From an uncultured Kiritimatiellota bacterium (GTDB taxonomy: Bacteria; Verrucomicrobiota; Kiritimatiellia; RFP12; UBA1067), in the NCBI GenBank assembly GCA_934654805.1, contig CAKUGW010000040.1, positions 1 to 24,710 on the forward strand: a stretch of 24,710 bases of DNA. Direction: 5' to 3'. Position 1 is the first letter of the stretch; every line of letters begins with the position of its first letter. The notes beneath the pieces were generated by a model. That model did not search any database, had not been told where the DNA came from, and saw only the letters and a list, made by a program, of their open reading frames with translations. Both the position numbers and the translations under genes were made by a program. Positions 20,083 through 24,710 of this stretch are shown here, piece after piece.

Positions 20083-22854
20083 ATGAAGAAACTCATGACA
20101 ATGCTGTCGGCGGCGGCGCTGGCCTTTGGCCTGCGTGCGGCGGACACGGGAACAAGTTTCGAGGGCATGGCCCCCGGTCCCCTCGATACGGCAAGTTCGA
20201 CCGGCGAACTTACGGCGCCAGGCGAAGGCCAGTCCTACTGGTCGGCGACGAACGAGAACTGCGAGGCGACGGTCATTGAAGGCGTCAGCATCGGTCGCGA
20301 GGCTACGGACGGGAATCAAGAAGATCTTACCCCGGCTCAGTTTAACAAGACGTCGTACTATGAGGGCAATCAGCAGAAATACCTGAACGTCAAGACGACG
20401 TTCGGGAATCCCTTGACGCGCAAGGCCACCACGGCGGCCGGCGGGATAGATATTAACGGCAGCTTCTACGTCGATTCCCTCGTGCAGTTCACGATTTTCG
20501 ACGCGGAGCCGGAGTTCAACAAGGAGGCCTATGAAGGCGCGAAGCTGATGGTTTGGCTTCAGGAGCTGACGGATGAGGACGACAATCCGACGGCGACCAA
20601 TCTCTTCATCCGCGCGGGCTATGTCGGCGACGCGGCGAAGACATATAACTGCGGCGGCTTTGCGGGCGATCCCACGGCTTGGCATCGCGTGACGGTCAAG
20701 GCCATCGATAACATCTACAAGAGCGGGCAGGGCACTGTTCCCGGCTTCGTCGTCTTCATCGACAATATGCCGCAGGGCTCGACGGACACGGATAACGGCA
20801 TCGAGGCCGGAAAGGTCGATGACAAGTACGCCGACTTCCTGACCTCCCTGTACCTGTTCCCGTCAATGGATCAAGGTTCGGATAAGATGCAGAATATCCG
20901 CGAGATCGCCTTTGACGGCCAGGGCAACGTCGACGACATCGTGTTTACGGCGACGCGGCCGTTCTCGTCCGCGGCGGACAGCGAAAAGAACTACGTGACG
21001 CTCGCGTGGGACAGCCATGTCACGGGGCTGACTTACCAGTACAATGGCGGTGAGACCAAGACACTGACGGCAGCCGAGCTGGCGATCGGCAACGTGAAGA
21101 TTGCCTATTCGGTTGGATCGTCGGTTGCCCTGTCCGTGACGGGCATTACCTATGCCGAGGGCTACATGGGCGCTGCGATGCTGAATGCGACGCTGGGCGA
21201 CAACGACACGTCGGCCATGATCACGTCCTCTCCGGCGGCGGCCAAGTTCGGCGACACGTCGTATGCGACGGTGGCAGAAGCCCTTGAGGCGGCGGCGAGC
21301 GCGACGGCCCCTGGAACGATCAAGCTGTTCGCCGACTACAAGCACTCCGTCCCGGAAATTGAATTCTTGAACGCGGCGGGCACGACGCTTGACCTTGCCG
21401 GAAAGACGATTACAGCGGGTCTGGGCGCCTATGATGGCGGTTCCCTGATCATCATCGATACCGTTGGCGGCGGCAAGGTCGATGGCTATGTCGGCACGGA
21501 CGGCGGCACGGTGGAAATCAAGGGCGGCATGTTCCTTGTCAAAAAGGAAAATAATGTCATTGATGAGACATACGATACATCGTTCCGTTCGTTTGCCACG
21601 GCTGGCATGGTCTTCGAGCTGGATGACACTGAGACGTGGTACGTGCTGACGACGCCGAAGGTGGCAAAGATTGGCAACAAGAAATACGAAACGCTGGCGG
21701 GTGCGTTCGCGGCGGCGAGTTATGGCGACACGGTTGAGATGATCGACAATGTCGAATTCGACGAGCCGCTTGTCGTGAGCGCCTACAGCTGCACGCTCGA
21801 CCTCGCGACGTTCAACCTCACGTGGACGGGCGCTGGTACGACCTATCCGATCGTCATCAGCAACGGCACCCTGACGATTCAGGCGACCGTGGCGGAGGGT
21901 GAAACGGCCGGCTCCATCGTGAAGACGGCTGGTAATGCGACGCTGATCCGCGTCGGCCTTCCGGCGAACGGGGCTGATCCCGATGCCGAGGGCTATGTGC
22001 CCGCTGCGGAAGGGTCGCTCACGATCGAGGGCGGCACGTTCAAGAACTATGGCAGCAACGTCATCAAGGTCGAGAAGGGCTCGCTGACGATGAACGGCGG
22101 CACGGTCGAGAACACGAAGGACGGTGAGCGCGGCCTCCGCGCCGCGAAGGCAACGGGCGTCACGGAGACCGGTCACGTCTCGATCACGGTGAACGGTGGC
22201 ACGATCATTGCGACGACACCGCTGGACATCGAGCCGGATGGCTACGGCACGATCACGGTTCCGGGCACCTCCACCGCGAAGTTCTCGGCGGACGTCTCGG
22301 CGTTCTGCGCCGAAGGCTACGAGACGGTGCAGGAGGGCGAGTTCTACGTGGTCCAGAAGAAGGGTTCGGAGCCGGGAATCAAACCGGTCAATCCGGGCGA
22401 CACGAAATACGAGTCCGAAGACGCGGCGGCGGCGGCGGCTGCGGCCATCAATGCGGACAAGGAACAGTACATCAACCTGCCGACGGGCGCGGAGTCCATC
22501 GACAAGGCGGCGTACACGTCGATGTTCACGGCGACGGCCAGTGGCGTGACTGTCACGGTTGCCCTGACGGCGGATGCGACGACGGCGATTCAGGCTCAGG
22601 TTGATGGCGAGGTCAAGAAGGTCGACGTCAAGGCGGTCGCGGCGGCGGCGGGCGAGTCGCTGACGCAGGCGATCAAGACGACGCCGGGCCTCTTCTACTC
22701 GGTCATCGCGGGCGACACGCTCACGGGGATGACCGTCAAGAGCTGCACGCTGGCGACGGGAAGCGAGACGACCGTGACGCTGCCGAAGTTCGCGGGCAAG
22801 GGCTTCTACCGGATCCAGGCGACGGTCGCGCCGGTCACGCCGGTCGGCCAGTAA
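20083..22854 (+). CDS. Large secreted beta-helix-like surface protein
   Basis: A 923-residue protein. MKKLMTMLSAAALAFGLRA is a clear signal peptide with likely cleavage after RA-A. Residues 25-310 form a beta-rich domain that I do not recognise, possibly a lectin-like sandwich. Two similar units follow: FGDTSYATVAEALEAAAS...TLDLAGKTITAG at about 389 and IGNKKYETLAGAFAAASYGDTVEMIDN...TLDLATFNLTWTG at about 528. Then come repeated GG-T short strands (LTIEGGTFKNYG, LTMNGGTVENT, ITVNGGTII), typical of parallel beta-helix surface proteins. No C-terminal sorting signal is obvious. It has its own strong promoter and terminator, so it is monocistronic. The in-frame GTG at 20041 upstream is not preferred, because AAGGA precedes 20083. 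The ligand or substrate is unknown. Confidence 0.82.
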   Translation: MKKLMTMLSAAALAFGLRAADTGTSFEGMAPGPLDTASSTGELTAPGEGQSYWSATNENCEATVIEGVSIGREATDGNQEDLTPAQFNKTSYYEGNQQKYLNVKTTFGNPLTRKATTAAGGIDINGSFYVDSLVQFTIFDAEPEFNKEAYEGAKLMVWLQELTDEDDNPTATNLFIRAGYVGDAAKTYNCGGFAGDPTAWHRVTVKAIDNIYKSGQGTVPGFVVFIDNMPQGSTDTDNGIEAGKVDDKYADFLTSLYLFPSMDQGSDKMQNIREIAFDGQGNVDDIVFTATRPFSSAADSEKNYVTLAWDSHVTGLTYQYNGGETKTLTAAELAIGNVKIAYSVGSSVALSVTGITYAEGYMGAAMLNATLGDNDTSAMITSSPAAAKFGDTSYATVAEALEAAASATAPGTIKLFADYKHSVPEIEFLNAAGTTLDLAGKTITAGLGAYDGGSLIIIDTVGGGKVDGYVGTDGGTVEIKGGMFLVKKENNVIDETYDTSFRSFATAGMVFELDDTETWYVLTTPKVAKIGNKKYETLAGAFAAASYGDTVEMIDNVEFDEPLVVSAYSCTLDLATFNLTWTGAGTTYPIVISNGTLTIQATVAEGETAGSIVKTAGNATLIRVGLPANGADPDAEGYVPAAEGSLTIEGGTFKNYGSNVIKVEKGSLTMNGGTVENTKDGERGLRAAKATGVTETGHVSITVNGGTIIATTPLDIEPDGYGTITVPGTSTAKFSADVSAFCAEGYETVQEGEFYVVQKKGSEPGIKPVNPGDTKYESEDAAAAAAAAINADKEQYINLPTGAESIDKAAYTSMFTATASGVTVTVALTADATTAIQAQVDGEVKKVDVKAVAAAAGESLTQAIKTTPGLFYSVIAGDTLTGMTVKSCTLATGSETTVTLPKFAGKGFYRIQATVAPVTPVGQ

Positions 22855-22888
22855 GCCCGCGTGGCGAAAGCGGCTGAAAAGGCCAACA

Positions 22889-22918
22889 CGAGGGCTGGGG
22901 CGTTCGCTCCAGCCCTCG
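22889..22918 (+). terminator. Predicted terminator hairpin after the large secreted protein
   Basis: A 13-bp stem, CGAGGGCTGGGGC with GCTCCAGCCCTCG, one G-T pair, and a GTTC loop. It is followed by a T-containing but not pure T tract (GTGTCTTTCGG). The hairpin is strong; the weak T-tract lowers confidence that it works alone. Confidence 0.7.
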
Positions 22919-23109
22919 GTGTCTTTCGGTCGTGTCTTTTGTCTTTTGTCGTTTGTCCTGGGTCCCCCGTCTGTCCATTGTCGTTTGTCCTTTGTCCGCT
23001 GTCCCCCGGTTGTCTTTTGTCGTTTGTCCTTTGTCAGAAAGACCTGAGCGGACAAAGGACAGAGGACAAACGGGGAAAAGGACGGAGGACAGAGGACAGA
23101 CGGGGGACG
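22919..23109. repeat. Palindromic microsatellite-arm element E (GGACAAA/GGACAGA arms)
   Basis: The left arm (22919-23035) is built of TTTGTC/TGTCCTT units. The right arm (23051-23109) is built of GGACAAA, GGACAGA and GGACGGA units, inverted relative to the left. Both arms contain the matching pair GTCCCCCGTCTGTCC and its inverse. The core AGAAAGACCTGAGCG (23036-23050) is nearly identical to the core of element F. It lies between the terminator hairpin and the promoter of the four-helix-bundle gene. Confidence 0.85.
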
Positions 23110-23114
23110 GCCGC

Positions 23115-23143
23115 TTGTCTTCTGGCTTCAGATTTGATACACT
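23115..23143 (+). promoter_or_regulatory. Predicted leaderless promoter of the four-helix-bundle gene
   Basis: TTGTCT (23115-23120), 17 bp, TACACT (23138-23143) preceded by TGA. The ATG at 23153 is 9 nt further, so transcription should start at or next to it. There is no Shine-Dalgarno. Confidence 0.6.
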
Positions 23144-23152
23144 TCATTTGCC

Positions 23153-23908
23153 ATGACTTCGAATCTTCCGATCATCGGGCACTTCGGGGGCTATCGCAAG
23201 ATGTTCTCCTTCGGGTGGACGTGTCTCGTCTACCATGCGACGACGCTTTTCTGCCGGCGCAACTACAACTACAAGAACGACGCCCTCGGCAAGACCGTCG
23301 GCCAGATGGTCGGTGCGGCGCGTTCGGCGCGGCAGAACATCGTCGAGGCCTCGTCGCGCGCGGCGACCTCGAAGGAGCAGGAACTGAGGCAGCTTGATGT
23401 CGCCAAGGGTTCGCTGGACGAACTGGCGGGCGATTACGAGGCGTTTCTCGTCGATTGCGGCGAAGTGCCGTGGTCGCGGCGGGATCCGCGTTACGCGGCT
23501 GTCCGCGCGCTGGAACTTGATCCCTTCGAGAAGTCCGACGACCTGGATCACGAATATGGTGCCTATACGCTGCGCATGCGCGCCCGCTGTGCGGCCTGGC
23601 TTGAGAGCGAAGACCCGATTGTTGCCGCGAATGCGATCCTGGTCGTGATTCGCCGCGCCTGTGCGCTGCTGATGGGCCAGATGCAGCGCACGGCGGCGGA
23701 CTTCACGGCCGAAGGGGGCTTCACCGAACGCCTGAGCGTGGCGCGGCTGGCGGCGCGTGACGCGGCGGTGCAGGCGGCGGGCGCGCCGACGTGTCCGAAA
23801 TGCGGCAAGCCGATACGCAAGATGGTGGCGCGCAAGGGCCGCAACGCCGGCAATGCCTTTTGGAGCTGCACGGGCTATCCCGACTGCAACGGGACGCGCG
23901 CGTATTGA
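23153..23908 (+). CDS. Four-helix-bundle suffix protein with C-terminal topoisomerase-type zinc ribbon
   Basis: A 251-residue protein. The first 100 residues resemble four-helix-bundle proteins of the 23S rRNA intervening-sequence/S23 type: YRKMFSFGWTCLVYHATTLFCRRNY, then GKTVGQMVGAARSARQNIVEASSRAATSKEQELRQLDVAKGSLDELAGDYEAFL. The family is related to Avd of diversity-generating retroelements, but no reverse transcriptase is in the window. The C terminus is a C4 zinc ribbon like those in topoisomerase I: Cys214, Cys217, Cys239, Cys245 (CPKCG...CTGYPDC). This suggests nucleic acid binding. The gene is flanked on both sides by palindromic repeats with a shared core (elements E and F). The role is unknown; a link to the repeats is inference. 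Confidence 0.82.
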   Translation: MTSNLPIIGHFGGYRKMFSFGWTCLVYHATTLFCRRNYNYKNDALGKTVGQMVGAARSARQNIVEASSRAATSKEQELRQLDVAKGSLDELAGDYEAFLVDCGEVPWSRRDPRYAAVRALELDPFEKSDDLDHEYGAYTLRMRARCAAWLESEDPIVAANAILVVIRRACALLMGQMQRTAADFTAEGGFTERLSVARLAARDAAVQAAGAPTCPKCGKPIRKMVARKGRNAGNAFWSCTGYPDCNGTRAY

Positions 23909-23935
23909 TTTCCGCTGGCGTCCTTTGGTGGCCGG

Positions 23936-24037
23936 GTGTCCAGTGTCCTCCGGTTGTCCTTTGTCTTTTGTCCTTTGTCAGAGAGACCAGAGCGGACAGA
24001 GGACAGCGGACAGAGGACAGACGGGAGGACAGACGGC
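23936..24037. repeat. Palindromic microsatellite-arm element F (GGACAGA arms)
   Basis: The left arm (23936-23979) is built of TGTCCTTTGTC-type units. The right arm (23995-24037) is built of GGACAGA/GGACAGC/GGAGGACAGAC units, inverted. The core AGAGAGACCAGAGCG (23980-23994) differs from the core of element E at 2 of 15 positions. The element begins shortly after the stop codon of the four-helix-bundle gene. Confidence 0.85.
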
Positions 24038-24065
24038 GAATTCTTCACCACGCGGCATGGATTTT

Positions 24066-24074
24066 TGATATAAT
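24066..24074 (+). promoter_or_regulatory. Predicted extended -10 promoter of the glycine-rich protein gene
   Basis: TGATATAAT; the -35 is weak (TTCACC, 19 bp upstream). The leader of about 65 nt contains a small inverted pair, AGGCG (24117-24121) and CGCCT (24132-24136). Confidence 0.55.
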
Positions 24075-24144
24075 GCGCGATAGTTGAAAATGGGTGGATT
24101 GTACCCTCACGCCAGAAGGCGTCGGAACTTCCGCCTGAAAACGA

Positions 24145-24710
24145 ATGTCAAAGATGATGAAACTGATCGAGAGACTTGCGCGGGCGAACCTGCGCGCCGC
24201 GTGGGGCGCGCTGGTGTGCGGTGTGCTGTTCGCGTGTGCGGCGCGCGGCGACGAGATTTCCGGTGCGGCCGTGGTCAACGGCGGCGGCACGGTGTCCTTT
24301 GCCGGGGCGTCGTCCACGAACTGGATTGACGGCGAACTTGTCCTCACCTACTCGAACGCGACGGCGGCGAGTTCTTTCACCCTGCCAGGCCTGTCGAGGG
24401 CGCGTATTCTGGCGGTGGGCGGCGGCGGCGGCGGCGGCGGCAGCAACCGCAGCTCGTCATCCCCGACGGCGGGCGGCGGCGGCGGCGGCGGCGGCCTCGT
24501 GGAGACGAACGCGCTCTTGTCGGGGGCGACGTACGTGGTGTCGGTGGGCGCGGGCGGCGCGGGCGGCGCGTCGGGGCGAAACGCCTTGGTCGTAAGCGCG
24601 GGCGCGTCGGGCGGCGACTCGGCGATCCGAACGGACGGCGGCGCGGCCGTCGTGACGGCGGTTGGCGGCGGCGGCGGCGGCGGCGCGGGCAACGGCGTGC
24701 TGGGCGGCTC
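24145..24710 (+). CDS. Glycine-rich secreted protein, partial at the right edge
   Basis: An open frame of at least 188 residues that runs off the window. It starts MSKMMKLIERLARANLRAAWG, then a hydrophobic stretch ALVCGVLFACAARG, a likely signal peptide. From about residue 90 comes RILAVGGGGGGGGSN, then a second Gly run, then VETNALLSGATYVVSVGAGGAGG. This is the pattern of the glycine-rich domain found in many secreted bacterial proteins. The Gly runs are long GGC tracts. Three in-frame ATGs (24145, 24154, 24157) are possible starts; none has a strong Shine-Dalgarno. It is probably a surface or extracellular protein; the C terminus is not visible. Confidence 0.75.
   Translation, partial: MSKMMKLIERLARANLRAAWGALVCGVLFACAARGDEISGAAVVNGGGTVSFAGASSTNWIDGELVLTYSNATAASSFTLPGLSRARILAVGGGGGGGGSNRSSSSPTAGGGGGGGGLVETNALLSGATYVVSVGAGGAGGASGRNALVVSAGASGGDSAIRTDGGAAVVTAVGGGGGGGAGNGVLGG

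Noticed and set aside
20863..23055. 730-codon minus-strand open frame opposite the secreted protein
   Set aside because: Arg-rich reverse frame, no start context, opposite a gene with signal peptide, promoter and terminator.
22919..23109. CRISPR array or simple microsatellite at element E
   Set aside because: There are no unique spacers, and the two arms are inverted around a core, which neither explanation accounts for.
23153..23908. Diversity-generating retroelement with an Avd-like protein
   Set aside because: No reverse transcriptase, template repeat or variable repeat is visible in the window. The zinc ribbon at the C terminus is also not typical of Avd.
24100..24140. Riboswitch in the leader of the glycine-rich gene
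   Set aside because: Only short pairing segments are present and no known riboswitch consensus could be matched.

Overview
The window looks like the replication-origin neighbourhood of a GC-rich, uncultured bacterium of the PVC superphylum, most likely a Kiritimatiellota relative. That placement is an inference. It rests on a pseudopilin-rich locus, a ROK protein with a Cys-rich head, large secreted beta-helix-like and glycine-rich proteins, and many short intergenic repeats. No rRNA or tRNA is present to confirm it.

Layout. All genes left of about 6635 are on the minus strand and all genes right of 6865 are on the plus strand. Reading leftward from the switch: a leaderless alkaline-phosphatase-superfamily metalloenzyme, a ROK-type protein, then five type II secretion/type IV pilus-like pseudopilin genes running toward the left edge. 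Reading rightward: mnmG (unusually long, with two parS-like sites inside it), a GC-rich gap, dnaA, dnaN, a THUMP-type RNA methyltransferase, a coiled-coil protein, an AT-rich gap with a cluster of DnaA-box-like sites, an HTH/zinc-ribbon protein, a UPF0237 (ACT)/UPF0210 pair, a secreted protein with two SGNH esterase domains, a DUF4143 AAA ATPase behind a perfect 41-bp palindrome, a 923-residue secreted protein, a four-helix-bundle/zinc-ribbon protein, and the start of a glycine-rich secreted protein cut by the right edge.

How the parts fit. mnmG, dnaA, dnaN, parS and variant DnaA boxes (TTATCAACA), together with divergent gene orientation, make a coherent origin/segregation region. The left operon probably builds an export or pilus-like apparatus. 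The right end is accessory surface protein territory. Most promoters I can read have an extended -10 (TGnTAtaaT), and five genes appear to start at, or within about 3 nt of, the predicted transcription start (leaderless).

The most unusual feature is a family of palindromic elements. Each has two inverted arms made of short tandem purine-rich units around a core. The arm unit differs between elements (GGAAGAA, GGACAAA/GGACAGA, ACGGAGG, GGGATGAG) but the architecture is the same. They sit directly after stop codons. In two pseudopilin genes they appear to supply the start codon and prepilin leader. One family flanks the four-helix-bundle/zinc-ribbon gene on both sides with a shared 15-bp core. 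Another family lies in frame inside mnmG between two parS copies. This element family, possibly linked to the four-helix-bundle protein, is my best candidate for an undescribed system.
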